This document shows positions 19,594 through 28,434 of a DNA stretch of 64,000 nt, piece after piece. Position 1 is the stretch's first letter, and every line of letters begins with the position of its first letter. The notes under the pieces were generated by a model, which ran no database searches, was not told where the DNA came from, and saw only the letters and a program-made list of their open reading frames with translations. A program made the translations under genes and the position numbers. The stretch comes from Thermanaerovibrio velox DSM 12556. GTDB lineage: Bacteria; Synergistota; Synergistia; Synergistales; Synergistaceae. The stretch spans positions 1,550,001-1,614,000 of the forward strand of contig NZ_CM001377.1 in the NCBI RefSeq assembly GCF_000237825.1, in the 5' to 3' direction.

Positions 19594-20067
19594 TCAATCT
19601 TCCTCCTTCTGGGATATGGCGGGCTCCACCACCCGGTTGGCTATGGGGGTGGAGAGGACCACCGAAGTGGTGGTCTGACCGTAGAAACCCATCTGGTTAA
19701 CCACTTCCTCCAAGTGCCCCACCGAGGACACCACCACCTTCAAGATTATGCCGTCCGTGCCGGTCACGTGATGGCACTCCAGCACCTCCGGGATGCGCTC
19801 CGCTATCTGATCTGCCTCGTGAATGCGGCTTGCGGGGATGGCTATCCTTATGAAGGCGGTTATGGGAAAACCCAGCTTCTCATGGCTCACGATGGCCTTG
19901 TAGCCCTTTATTATCCCCGCGCTCTCCATTCGTCTTATCCTCTCCGCTATGGCGGGCGATGAAAGACCCACCTTACGGCCGAGCTCGCTGTATGATATCC
20001 TGGCGTCCTCCTGAAGAGCCCTAAGTATCTTGCGGCCTATCTCGTCAAGGCACTTCTCCACCTGCAT
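19594..20067 (-). CDS. Lrp/AsnC-family transcriptional regulator
   Basis: A 157-residue feast/famine regulator. The N-terminal helix-turn-helix is LDEIGRKILRALQEDARISYSELGRKVGLSSPAIAERIRRMESAGIIKGY, followed by the RAM ligand-binding domain (TAFIRIAIPASRIHEADQIAERIPEVLECHHVTGTDGIILKV). It is divergent from the carbamate kinase gene and may control it or the downstream nitroreductase; amino acids are the usual effectors. Confidence 0.92.
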   Translation of the reverse strand: MQVEKCLDEIGRKILRALQEDARISYSELGRKVGLSSPAIAERIRRMESAGIIKGYKAIVSHEKLGFPITAFIRIAIPASRIHEADQIAERIPEVLECHHVTGTDGIILKVVVSSVGHLEEVVNQMGFYGQTTTSVVLSTPIANRVVEPAISQKEED

Positions 20068-20212
20068 GTCCCTTCCCCCGCTTCCTTAATTTTTCACAGC
20101 CCTCCGGCCACGCCGGCACTCCCACTTAAAATAATACAGTATTTCCCGGTTTTGCCAAATCTCTTTTATCAAATCATGGCAACCCTAAACCCCAGGTTGT
20201 TGTAAGATCATA

Positions 20213-20242
20213 TTGAACTTAAATGCCCTTTGGGTTTAGAAT
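20213..20242 (+). promoter_or_regulatory. Candidate carbamate kinase promoter
   Basis: TTGAAC (20213-20218), 18-base spacer and TAGAAT (20237-20242), about 36 bases before the arcC start codon. It lies in the divergent gap with the Lrp-type regulator. Confidence 0.5.
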
Positions 20243-20277
20243 AGCCCATATCCTAAGGTAATGAGGAGTGATACGTA

Positions 20278-21234
20278 ATGGCCGCCACTAAGGTAGTAGT
20301 AGCTTTGGGGGGCAACGCCCTCCAGGAGGCAGGCACCCCGCCCACCGCGGAGGCCCAGCTTGAAGTGGTGAAGAAGACCGCCACTTACCTGGCGGAGATA
20401 AGCAAGAGGGGGTACGAGATGGCGGTGGTGCACGGCAACGGTCCCCAGGTGGGCCGCATAGTGCTGGGACAGGAGATCGCCGCCCAGATGAACCCGGAGA
20501 CCCCCGCCATGCCCTTTGACGTGTGCGGCGCCATGAGCCAGGGCTACATAGGCTATCAGATTCAGCAGGCCCTCCGTGACGCCCTGAGGAACCGGAACCT
20601 CAACATCCCGGTGGTCACCCTGGTGACCCAGGTGGTCGTGGATGCCAACGACCCGGCGTTCAAGAACCCAACGAAGCCCATAGGCCCCTTCTACACCGAG
20701 GAGGAGGCCAAGAAGCTCATGGCCGAGAAGGGCTACGTCATGAAGGAGGACGCGGGCCGGGGCTGGAGACGGGTCGTGGCCTCTCCGGAGCCCAAGAAGA
20801 TCGCCGAGATATCCGCGGTCAAGAGGCTGTGGGACACCACCATCGTGGTGACCGCCGGCGGCGGCGGCATACCGGTGATTGAGAACATGGACGGCTCCCT
20901 CTCCGGCGTGGCGGCGGTGATCGACAAGGACCTGGCGGCGGAGAAGCTGGCGGAGGAGATCGAGGCGGACATCCTCCTCATCCTCACCGAGGTGGACAAG
21001 GTCTGCATAAACTTCAAGAAGCCCAACCAGCAGGACCTCTCCCACATGACCGTGGCGGAGGCCATCAAGTACATGGAGGAGGGGCACTTCGCCCCCGGGA
21101 GCATGCTCCCCAAGGTCTTGGCGGCGGTCAAGTTCGCCAGGACCTTCCCTGGCAAGAAGGCCATCATCACCTCTCTCTACAAGGCGGTGGACGCCCTGGA
21201 GGGCCGGGAGGGCACCGTCATAACCATGGCGTAA
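20278..21234 (+). CDS. arcC: Carbamate kinase
   Basis: A 318-residue amino-acid-kinase-fold enzyme that makes ATP from carbamoyl phosphate, the last step of arginine/citrulline fermentation. Motifs: VVALGGNALQEAGTPPTAEAQ, VVHGNGPQVGRI, GAMSQGYIGYQIQQAL, GWRRVVASPEPKKIAE, TAGGGGIPVIE and ADILLILTEVDKV. ATG 20278 follows GAGGAGTGATACGTA. arcA/arcB are not adjacent. A strong terminator follows. Confidence 0.96.
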   Translation: MAATKVVVALGGNALQEAGTPPTAEAQLEVVKKTATYLAEISKRGYEMAVVHGNGPQVGRIVLGQEIAAQMNPETPAMPFDVCGAMSQGYIGYQIQQALRDALRNRNLNIPVVTLVTQVVVDANDPAFKNPTKPIGPFYTEEEAKKLMAEKGYVMKEDAGRGWRRVVASPEPKKIAEISAVKRLWDTTIVVTAGGGGIPVIENMDGSLSGVAAVIDKDLAAEKLAEEIEADILLILTEVDKVCINFKKPNQQDLSHMTVAEAIKYMEEGHFAPGSMLPKVLAAVKFARTFPGKKAIITSLYKAVDALEGREGTVITMA

Positions 21235-21279
21235 GCCAGAAAATCGATCCCAAGCACCACCAAAGGGACCTAATCAGCA

Positions 21280-21303
21280 GGGGGCCGGCCGCCGGCCCCC
21301 TTT
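21280..21303 (+). terminator. Terminator after arcC
   Basis: GGGGGCCGG and CCGGCCCCC form a 9-bp G/C stem followed by TTTCCCTTATAAA. Confidence 0.8.
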
Positions 21304-21375
21304 CCCTTATAAATCCCATCGATAAGGTAAAATTAGGAACGTAATCCCAACTTCCAAGGAGATATAAAGATCCCG

Positions 21376-22542
21376 ATGGGGCTTTGTAAACCAAGCTACC
21401 CCATAAAATTCAGCGAGCTGGGAAACCCGGCCCCGGTGGAGGGCAGGTTCTTACGGCGCCTAAACCGCTTCGTGGCGGAGGTCATGGTGGACGGTGAAAC
21501 CGCAGAGGCCCACCTGCCAAACCCAGGAAGGCTCCTGGAACTGCTCTTCCCGGGACAGACCGTGTACCTGCTCCCATCCCAGGGGGCCAAGCGCTACAAG
21601 ATACACGGCACACTGCGAAACGGGGACTTCGTCCACCTGGACACGGTGAGGATGAACCGGGTGGCGGAAGCCCTGATAGACCGGGGCTTGATACCCCAGC
21701 TGGAGGGTTTCAGGGTGACCGCCCGGGAGGTCCGTTACCACCACAGCCGCTTCGACCTCCTGCTGGAGGGCCCCTCCTCCCCCATGGTCCTGGAGGTCAA
21801 GTGCTGCACCCTGTTCAACTCCCTTGCGGCGTTCTTCCCGGACGCCCCCTCCGAAAGGGGCACGAAACACCTACGGCACCTGGCTGAGATGGACCACATG
21901 GAAAAGGGGGTCCTGTTCCTTGTTCAGTCCACCGCCCCCAAGGCGTTCCTGCCGGACTGGCACACGGACCCGGACTTCGCCGGGGCCTTCGTGGAGGCCT
22001 CCAAAAGGGGGGTAAGGCTGATGGCGGCGGGCATATCCATGTCCCCATCCCTTGAGCTCCTGGCAGAACCGGTGGAGATCCCGATACCCATCGAACCCGC
22101 AATACCCCATATGGCGGACCGGGGAAGCTACTGCGTGATAATGAAACTGGAGGAGGACACCGATGCGGAGGTGGGGGCCCTAGGGGTCATCCGCTTCGAA
22201 AGGGGATACTACGTATACGTGGGATCCGGCATGGGGGGGCTTACTAGCAGGATGGCAAGGCACCTAAGGGGGCACAAGACCATGAGATGGCACGTGGACT
22301 ACCTGTCGTCCCTGTGCACCGCAAAGCGGGCCTTCCCCATAAGGGCCGACCTAAGGCTGGAGTGCCTGCTTGCGGACCGGATGGCCAGGCTGGGGGGACG
22401 AGGTATAGCCAGGTTCGGGTCATCCGACTGCGGCTGCGAAAGCCACCTCTTCCACTTCCAAGAGGATCCGTCAACCCAGGTCTTTGAGGCAGTGCTCCAC
22501 ATAAGATCCCTAATAGGCCTGGGGTGTCCGGTCAAACCCTGA
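21376..22542 (+). CDS. SfsA-like protein fused to a DUF123 (GIY-YIG-like) domain
   Basis: A 388-residue two-domain protein. Residues 1-235 are SfsA-like (RRLNRFVAEVMVDGETAEAH, LPNPGRLLELLFPG, SRFDLLLEG, MVLEVKCCTL, RGTKHLRHLAEM). Residues 245-388 match DUF123, with GSYCVIMKLEED, VGALGVIRFERGYYVYVGSG, MARHLRGHKTMRWHVDYLSS and a C-terminal cysteine-rich FGSSDCGCESHLFHF. SfsA was named for sugar fermentation stimulation and has a nuclease-like fold; DUF123 resembles GIY-YIG nucleases. ATG 21376 is chosen although the nearest AAGGAG site is 13 bases away. Confidence 0.85.
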   Translation: MGLCKPSYPIKFSELGNPAPVEGRFLRRLNRFVAEVMVDGETAEAHLPNPGRLLELLFPGQTVYLLPSQGAKRYKIHGTLRNGDFVHLDTVRMNRVAEALIDRGLIPQLEGFRVTAREVRYHHSRFDLLLEGPSSPMVLEVKCCTLFNSLAAFFPDAPSERGTKHLRHLAEMDHMEKGVLFLVQSTAPKAFLPDWHTDPDFAGAFVEASKRGVRLMAAGISMSPSLELLAEPVEIPIPIEPAIPHMADRGSYCVIMKLEEDTDAEVGALGVIRFERGYYVYVGSGMGGLTSRMARHLRGHKTMRWHVDYLSSLCTAKRAFPIRADLRLECLLADRMARLGGRGIARFGSSDCGCESHLFHFQEDPSTQVFEAVLHIRSLIGLGCPVKP

Positions 22543-22612
22543 CACCCCAGGCCTCGCCGGCTCCCTTATCCTTTCTTTTTCACAAGCGGTCCCTCAGGAC
22601 CTCTATCAATTC

Positions 22613-23485
22613 TCAATCGAGCCTCGGGGCCTCCGCCAGCAGCTGTCTTGCTATGCGCTGCCCCGTCGGGGTGGCCGCAAGGCCTCCCTCCGAGGTCTCC
22701 CGAAGGGCAGAGGGAAGGGCCCGGCCCACCGCCGCCATGGCGTCGACCACCTCGTCCGGCGGTATGGTGGATCTGATCCCCGCCAAGGCCATGTCGGCGC
22801 ACAGGGCCGCTACCCCCACCATGGTGCCGTTTCTCACCACGCAGGGGACCTCCACAAGGCCCGCCACGGGGTCGCACACCATGCCCATTATGGACTGGAG
22901 GACCAAGGCGGCGCCGTGGAAGACCGCCTCCGGGGACCCCCCCCTGAGCTGGATCAGGGCGGCACAGGCCATGGCAGCGGCGGCACCGCACTCCGCCTGG
23001 CACCCTCCCTCCGCCCCGGCCAGCGTGGCCCGCTCGGCTATGACAGCCCCCACCGCGCCGGCCACCAAGAGCCCGTTGAGAAGCTCCTCCTCGGACACCT
23101 CGTTGGTCCTGGAGTAAGCCCCCAGGACCCCCGGCACTATTCCGCAGCTGCCGGCGGTCGGGCAGGCCACTATCCGCCTCATGGAGGCGTTCCCCACCGC
23201 CACCTTCATCGATATGGAGCAGGCGAGGCTCACGAAATCCCCCGACAGGGGGGAACAGGAGCGCTTGAAGCTCTCCAGCAGCTCCCCTTCCCCCCCCACC
23301 AGCTTGGCCCTCGGGGGACGCTGCTCCACCGACACCACCGAGGCCTTCATTTCCCGAAGGCGGGAGAGCATGCGCTCCAACACCACATCCCTGGGTACAC
23401 CCCGCTCCTCCTCCTCCATGGAAAGCACGGCCTCCGGGAGCGGAAGGCTCCTCGCCCTCTCCAGGATCGCCTCGAAGGACCTCAT
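22613..23485 (-). CDS. sdaAA: L-serine dehydratase, alpha subunit ([4Fe-4S])
   Basis: A 290-residue catalytic subunit that deaminates L-serine to pyruvate using an oxygen-sensitive [4Fe-4S] cluster. Family motifs include MRRIVACPTAGSCGIVPGVLG, GGCQAECGAAAAMACAALIQL and MGMVCDPVAGLVEVPCVVRN, which carry the cluster cysteines. ATG 23485 overlaps the beta subunit stop (ATGA), so the two subunits are translationally coupled. A split two-subunit form is typical of Gram-positives and Synergistota. Confidence 0.94.
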   Translation of the reverse strand: MRSFEAILERARSLPLPEAVLSMEEEERGVPRDVVLERMLSRLREMKASVVSVEQRPPRAKLVGGEGELLESFKRSCSPLSGDFVSLACSISMKVAVGNASMRRIVACPTAGSCGIVPGVLGAYSRTNEVSEEELLNGLLVAGAVGAVIAERATLAGAEGGCQAECGAAAAMACAALIQLRGGSPEAVFHGAALVLQSIMGMVCDPVAGLVEVPCVVRNGTMVGVAALCADMALAGIRSTIPPDEVVDAMAAVGRALPSALRETSEGGLAATPTGQRIARQLLAEAPRLD

Positions 23486-24159
23486 CTTGCGGCCTCCTCT
23501 CCGAGGGAAGGTATCAGGAGCAGCCGCCTTATGGCCCCGTGACATCTGCTTATCCGCTCCACCACTCCCTCCGAAGGCAGGGCATCCAACTCCAGCACCA
23601 TGGCAGCCCCCTTGCCGCGCCCCTGCCGGTGAACGTTCATGGACGCCACGTTTATACCCGCCTCCGCCAGGATGGCGCTCACCGCCGCTATGACCCCCGG
23701 CTCGTCCCGGTGAAAGGTGATCATGGTGGGAAGCTCTCCGGAGGCCCTGAGGCTGAAGCCGTCCACCTCCTGCAGCTCCACCGCCCCGCCGCCCAGGGAG
23801 GCCCCCACAACCTCCATGACCTTGTCGTCATCCCTCATGACAAAACGAACCGAGTTGGGATGGGCTCCATCCACCTTCTCCGCGTGAAACCGGTATTTGA
23901 GACCCCGCTCCGCGGCTATCCTGAACGAGTCCTTAAGGGATTCATCGCTGGGGGAGAACCCCATGATCCCCGCCAGCAGGGCCTTGTCCGTGCCGTGTCC
24001 CCAGAAGGTGGCAGCAAAGCTGCCCCTGAGGAATAGGTCAACCTCTCGTACCTCCCCGCCCCAGCAGAGCCTGGCGAGGTTGCCAAGCCTCACCGCCCCA
24101 GCGGTGTGGCTCGAAGAGGGCCCCACCATCACGGGACCCACTATCTCCTCCAAAGCCAT
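23482..24159 (-). CDS. sdaAB: L-serine dehydratase, beta subunit
   Basis: A 225-residue partner subunit. It has the N-terminal GPVMVGPSSSHTAGAVRLG motif (substrate or allosteric site) and a C-terminal ACT domain beginning TMITFHRDEPGVIAAVSAILAEAGINVASMNVHR. Overlaps the alpha subunit start by 4 bases. Confidence 0.94.
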   Translation of the reverse strand: MALEEIVGPVMVGPSSSHTAGAVRLGNLARLCWGGEVREVDLFLRGSFAATFWGHGTDKALLAGIMGFSPSDESLKDSFRIAAERGLKYRFHAEKVDGAHPNSVRFVMRDDDKVMEVVGASLGGGAVELQEVDGFSLRASGELPTMITFHRDEPGVIAAVSAILAEAGINVASMNVHRQGRGKGAAMVLELDALPSEGVVERISRCHGAIRRLLLIPSLGEEAAR

Positions 24160-24203
24160 TAGAACACCTCCAACGGGATGCGATAACTCATCAACCCCTA
24201 CGG

Positions 24204-24599
24204 CTAAGAACCTCCGGGGGAACCTAAGAGCCTATCCAGCGCCTCCTTGAGGGTACCCCTGGAAACCGGCTTGCGCACCACCGCCACAAGGGGATCCCCT
24301 TCCACCGCCCCAAGCACATCCTCTTCCCCGAGGGCGGAGAGGAAGACCACCGGCGTGGGAGCCAAACCCAACCGGGCCTCCATTGAACGGACGCGGCTGA
24401 AAACGTCCACCCCGTCCATCTGAGGCATGAGGACGTCCAAAAGGACCGCGTCAAAGGGATCTCCGCCGTTCACCGCCTCCTCGAACAGCTTAAGGGCCTC
24501 CGCGCCGTCAAGGGCGCTGCGGCACTCCCCCAGTTCAGAAAGGTAGATCTGAAAAAGGCGGTTGCTGCTCACGTCATCTTCCGCTACCAGAAAACGCAC
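24204..24599 (-). CDS. Single-domain response regulator (CheY-like receiver)
   Basis: A 131-residue receiver domain without output domain. Acidic pocket residues are in LVAEDDVSSN, the phospho-acceptor Asp is in DAVLLDVLMPQMDG, the Ser/Thr-like switch in VVFLSALGEED and the Lys in VVRKPVSRG. GTG start behind CGGAGGAGGGGG. Divergent from a CHASE4 sensor protein; a functional link is possible but that sensor has no kinase domain. Confidence 0.88.
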   Translation of the reverse strand: MRFLVAEDDVSSNRLFQIYLSELGECRSALDGAEALKLFEEAVNGGDPFDAVLLDVLMPQMDGVDVFSRVRSMEARLGLAPTPVVFLSALGEEDVLGAVEGDPLVAVVRKPVSRGTLKEALDRLLGSPGGS

Positions 24600-24698
24600 C
24601 GTCCCCCTCCTCCGAAAACCCTGTTAACCCTTTGATTTTACCATCCAACCCACCGGCATAATCACCCGGGGCATGGAAACTTAGGATTACACCGGTGA

Positions 24699-24704
24699 TA
24701 TAAT
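24699..24704 (+). promoter_or_regulatory. Consensus -10 element before the CHASE4 gene
   Basis: TATAAT at 24699-24704, without a clear -35. Transcription would start near 24711, inside the 5' end of the open frame. This is one reason for choosing a later start codon for the following gene. Confidence 0.45.
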
Positions 24705-24744
24705 CCGCTTGAAGCGTTCACGCATGTCGACGGGGGGGAGCTCC

Positions 24745-26127
24745 TTGGAAAACAACTGGTGGAAGATGCCTTTGGGGTTCGCCCTTATGTTCATGGTTCT
24801 GTCCGGCATGCTCTTTCTGGCTCTCATGGAGCACGCGGATCGGGCCCTTTTCAGGCTTGAAGTGGAGGAGGCGAGGGCCAGGGGAAGGGAGCTCCAAGGC
24901 TTTCTGGATCACCAGTCCGCCCAGCTGGACCTGCTGTGCATAGATTGGGCCAACTGGGACCAGGCATATCGATTCCTTCAGGAAGACGACCCTTCATTCG
25001 AGAAGGAAAACCTGAACCTCATGTCCTTCGATAACGCCGACCTGAGCCACGTGGTTTTCTTCAAGAAGGACCTGTCCGTCCGATGGCATGGGAGGTACGT
25101 CCAGGGGACCAAAGCCCTTACGGGCTGCTCCGGGGAAGAGCTGTCTATCCTAAAGGACATCCTGGCAAGGAATTACAAGACCGGCTACTCCAGGGGGATC
25201 ATATCCTTAGGCCACCAGGTATACCTGGTGGCCGCAAGACAGGTTAGGGACAGCGACTCCAAACGGCCCATGGAAGGCTGGCTCGTCATGACCCGCCCCT
25301 TGCCGAACCTCAAGGAGTTGCAGAGGGTGATACCGGGCCTTATCGAGATATCCCCGGCACCTCCGGAGGGCGCAACCCATTCCACCAAGAACGGGAAGGA
25401 ACCGGTGATAGTACCGGTCAACTCATCGACCATTGACGGGGTGGTACCGCTGACGGACCCCTCAGACAAGCCCATAGCGGAGGGACGTATAAGGATCAAC
25501 CGCTGGATCGCGAGGGAGGTACGAGCACTCATGGGCCGGGTGCTTTTGGGGATTGCCCTGCTCGGTCTAGGCACCTTCGTCTCCCTAATGACATGGCATC
25601 AAACCCACATAAGCAAACCCCTTAAGGAAGTGTACGATAAGCTGGCCCATATGACCTCAACGGGCAGCCTGGAGGTCCTGGATCTGGAAGCCGGGGAGCT
25701 CAGCGGGATAGCCAAGGCCATGAACGGCCTTATCAACTACGCGAAAGGGGTGGAGAGGAGGGCGGTGATGGAGGCAAGACGCACCACGGACATCCTGGAC
25801 CGCATGGACCTGATGGTGGCCCTCTGCTCCCCCTACGGGGCCATAAGCTTCGCCAACAGGTCGATGACATCCCTCTTCGGGGACCTGCCCCAGCTGGAAG
25901 GCATGAAGATCTGGGACCTAATGGACAGCGAGGACCGGGAGAGGGTCCGGGACCAGTTCCTGGCCGCCGGAGAGGGCAAGAAGCCCATCCTCCGGGTTCA
26001 CCTAAGGTCCCGGAGGACGTCGCTGGTGATCAACATGTCCGCCATAAGGGATCCAAAGGCAAAGGGGGAGGTGATGGTGCTCTGCAGGGCCACCACCGCT
26101 TCCCTTCCCCCTGGGGTCTTCGCCTGA
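24745..26127 (+). CDS. Membrane sensor with CHASE4, HAMP and PAS domains, no output domain
   Basis: About 460 residues. One transmembrane segment (WWKMPLGFALMFMVLSGMLF) is followed by a periplasmic CHASE4-like domain with its hallmarks LLCIDWANWDQAYRFLQED and NADLSHVVFFKKDLSVRW. A second membrane segment (VLLGIALLGLGTFVSLMTW), a HAMP-like linker and a PAS-like domain follow (ILDRMDLMVALCSPYGAISFANRSM). It ends without a kinase, GGDEF or MCP domain. TTG 24745 is preferred because GGGGGGGAG lies 5 bases upstream and the likely transcript begins near 24711; ATG 24724 and TTG 24709 are alternatives. Ligand and partner unknown. Confidence 0.72.
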   Translation: MENNWWKMPLGFALMFMVLSGMLFLALMEHADRALFRLEVEEARARGRELQGFLDHQSAQLDLLCIDWANWDQAYRFLQEDDPSFEKENLNLMSFDNADLSHVVFFKKDLSVRWHGRYVQGTKALTGCSGEELSILKDILARNYKTGYSRGIISLGHQVYLVAARQVRDSDSKRPMEGWLVMTRPLPNLKELQRVIPGLIEISPAPPEGATHSTKNGKEPVIVPVNSSTIDGVVPLTDPSDKPIAEGRIRINRWIAREVRALMGRVLLGIALLGLGTFVSLMTWHQTHISKPLKEVYDKLAHMTSTGSLEVLDLEAGELSGIAKAMNGLINYAKGVERRAVMEARRTTDILDRMDLMVALCSPYGAISFANRSMTSLFGDLPQLEGMKIWDLMDSEDRERVRDQFLAAGEGKKPILRVHLRSRRTSLVINMSAIRDPKAKGEVMVLCRATTASLPPGVFA

Positions 26128-26163
26128 TACCAGCGGCTACAGCGGGAGGGGCTGGCACCGGCG

Positions 26164-26433
26164 TCAGGGGCCGTACCTTCGCTCCAGGGCATCCATGAAC
26201 CCCTGGGTGAGCCAACCGGCAACCTTAAAGGCCGCCCACAGTCCTGCCATGGCCACCCCCGCCTTGAGGGGATTGACGGGTCTCACGTCAAGCGACAGCT
26301 GCGGAGCTAAACGTTTAAGCGCCAGGCTGAACCCCAGGAAGATCACCCAAAGGAACACCACCCGGGCCACCGCCTCGGCGCACCCCATCCTTTCCCTAAA
26401 GGACCTGTCGGAGCTTCCGTTCTCCACGGTCAT
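26164..26433 (-). CDS. Small membrane protein of unknown function
   Basis: An 89-residue protein with two hydrophobic helices (EAVARVVFLWVIFLGFSLAL and AGVAMAGLWAAFKVAGWLT) separated by a short polar loop. It lies 28 bases downstream of the LysM/TPR gene on the same strand, so it probably belongs to that transcript. ATG 26433 has only a weak AGGA site; GTG 26451 is possible. Not recognised. Confidence 0.5.
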   Translation of the reverse strand: MTVENGSSDRSFRERMGCAEAVARVVFLWVIFLGFSLALKRLAPQLSLDVRPVNPLKAGVAMAGLWAAFKVAGWLTQGFMDALERRYGP

Positions 26434-26461
26434 GTGCTTCGGTCCTGTCACCCGCGGGAGA

Positions 26462-27422
26462 TCATCTACGATCCGGTACGAGTTCCTCGTCCCCCAAGGG
26501 CAGGTTCAGGGTCTGACCCACCTTGAGCCTAGAGGGGTCCTCCAACCCGTTGTGCCTGGAAAGCACGGTCCAGGCCTGCCCCTCCCCGTAGAGCCTTCGG
26601 GATATGAGCCACAGGCTGTCGCCCCGCTGAACCCGGTAGCTGCGCTGTACCTCGAGGCCCCTCAGGTCCACGTGTTTGACCCCGTCCATGGCGTAAACCG
26701 CCATCTCCACCTGATACCGGGTGAGAAGGCTGGGCACCTTGCCAAAAACCCTGACGGAGTCCCCCTCCTGCTCCACCAGCACCTCCACCCGGCCCCTCGA
26801 GATGGATGTACCCTGTTTCACCCGGGTGAACCCAAGTGGGTAGGTCCCCTTAACCGGCTGGGACAGTTTGGACACGTCGTAGTAGTAGTGGGCCTCCAGC
26901 GCCGCGGGCTCCGGCCCCTTGAGCCACCTTTCCAAGTGCTTGGCTCCAACGAAAACCCCGAAGAGTACCGAGCAGATCCCCCCAACTTGCCAACGCCCCC
27001 TTTAGGGCAAGGCCGATCCGGTGGGCCGCCAGTATGGCAGACCTCTTGCCCTCCTCCAGGCTCTTGGCAAGGCTCAAGGTCCGCTTGAGGTGGATGTTCC
27101 AGGGCTGCAGCTCCAGGGCCCGCCTCCAGATCTCCACCGCCTTAAGATCCTGGCCCCGGTGGAAGTATATGCGGCCCAGGAGGTCCATGGCCTCCGGGTT
27201 CCTGGAGCCCTCCTTGAAGATCAGGCGGAAGAGGATGTCCTCCGCCTCCTGCATGGCCCCGCGCTTCAAGAGCCACTGGGCCCGCCATATGATCACCGAC
27301 TCCACCAGGGCGGCTATGGCCTCCACCCGCTGGTACCCCTCCAAAACGGCCTTAGCCCCCGAGCTGTTGGGAAGTCCCTCCAGCTTAGGGGCCCCGTGAT
27401 GTCTCCTATGCGGTATCGCCAT
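26462..27422 (-). CDS. TPR and LysM-domain membrane protein (frameshifted)
   Basis: About 319 residues when the frame is repaired. The N-terminal half has TPR-like helices (AEDILFRLIFKEGSRNPEAM, LLGRIYFHRGQDLKAVEIWRRALELQPWN). A hydrophobic segment follows (GGICSVLFGVFVGAKHL), then a soluble region and a C-terminal LysM domain (YRVQRGDSLWLISRRLYGEGQAW, NGLEDPSRLKVGQTLNLP). The frame changes at a C5 run (26996-27000); one C fewer joins the TPR half to the membrane segment as ALKGRWQVGGICSV. ATG 27422 overlaps the preceding gene and has GGAGGTGA 8 bases upstream. A peptidoglycan-linked role is inferred from LysM. Confidence 0.72.
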
Positions 27423-27927
27423 CTCTGGCCTCACCTCCGGGGCGCCCAAGCACCACTTCCCCAACCTGTATTACCTCGCCCTTGAGCATGATGGTGGGCT
27501 TGAGGGCCTCAACTATCATCTCCCTCTCAAGGCCTGGCACCTCAATCACCTTTACCACCTTGGGGACCATGCCCAACGGAACCTCCCCCACGTGGTCTAT
27601 GACCTGCACCCCGTCCTGGGCCATGGACTCCCAGGTGCTCTCCAGGGCGTATATGGCCTCTTTTATCTCCCTAGGCACCCGCTTCATGGACTCCACCTTC
27701 TTCTTCACCCGCCACACCCCGGTGCCAAGCTCCGCCATGAAGCGGGCCAGCTCCCGCCTGTCCCGCCGGTGAAGGTCCTCGGCGGAGATGAGGGCGGGCT
27801 GTATGAGCTGCACCAGGTCCTCCAGGGTGTCCAGCTGATCTCCGTCGAACTCTGGCTCCGGAAGGCGGAACTCCTCGGGGTAGCTAAGCTGTTTAAGCCG
27901 CCAGGACAGGTTGGAAAGCCAGCTCAT
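27406..27927 (-). CDS. GrpE-like protein
   Basis: A 173-residue protein. An N-terminal polar region is followed by a long helix (DRRELARFMAELGTGVWRVKKKVESMK) and a beta-rich end (DGVQVIDHVGEVPLGMVPKVVKVIEVPGLEREM followed by IVEALKPTIMLKGEVIQVGEVVLGR). This recalls the coiled-coil and C-terminal wing of GrpE, the DnaK nucleotide-exchange factor, but the canonical GrpE signature is not clear. No dnaK or dnaJ is adjacent. It overlaps the TPR/LysM gene by 17 bases, so the two products may work together. Function is not established. Confidence 0.55.
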   Translation of the reverse strand: MSWLSNLSWRLKQLSYPEEFRLPEPEFDGDQLDTLEDLVQLIQPALISAEDLHRRDRRELARFMAELGTGVWRVKKKVESMKRVPREIKEAIYALESTWESMAQDGVQVIDHVGEVPLGMVPKVVKVIEVPGLEREMIVEALKPTIMLKGEVIQVGEVVLGRPGGEARDGDTA

Positions 27928-27942
27928 CCGGTCAACCCCTCC

Positions 27943-28434
27943 TCACCGGTCCCTGCCTTTCAGCACCCCGAGCCGTCCCTCCGGAAGCCGCATGAGGGCC
28001 TTCACGAGGGGCACCCCAAGGCCGAAACACACCCCCGCCTCCCCCAAGGCCACGTAGGCCATAGAGAGGTGCCAGGGCATGTTGAGCAGCACCGATAGAT
28101 ACCCACCCACGATGACCCCGTTAACCAGCACCGGCCAAAGGGCCCCCATGAGGACGCTCTTGGACTTCATCGTGAGGTATCCCGCCATGACCGTGGCAAG
28201 GGTTCCGAACACCACGTCCACCCAGCCGAATCCCCCCGCAAGGTTGGATATGAGGCACCCTATGCCCAACCCCGCCAGGGCCTCGGGCCACAGGAAGGGG
28301 AACAGGGTGAGCACCTCGGAGACCCTGAACTGAACGGGCCCGTAGGATATGGGGGCAAAGGCCATGGTGAGGGCCACGTAAAGAGCTCCCACCAGGGCAG
28401 ACCTGGTAAGCTTCAGCTTGTCAAAATGGGGCAT
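27943..28434 (-). CDS. queT: QueT-family transporter (queuosine precursor ECF S component)
   Basis: A 163-residue membrane protein with about five hydrophobic segments. It resembles QueT: LTRSALVGALYVALTMAFAPISYGPVQFRVSEVL, LFPFLWPEALAGLGIGCLISN, and GWVDVVFGTLATVMAGYLT. QueT proteins are predicted to import queuosine precursors using shared ECF energising subunits. It is the first gene of a minus-strand group with the GrpE-like and LysM genes. A TATAAT lies upstream on the minus strand (28506-28511 region); no preQ1 aptamer could be recognised. Confidence 0.85.
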   Translation of the reverse strand: MPHFDKLKLTRSALVGALYVALTMAFAPISYGPVQFRVSEVLTLFPFLWPEALAGLGIGCLISNLAGGFGWVDVVFGTLATVMAGYLTMKSKSVLMGALWPVLVNGVIVGGYLSVLLNMPWHLSMAYVALGEAGVCFGLGVPLVKALMRLPEGRLGVLKGRDR

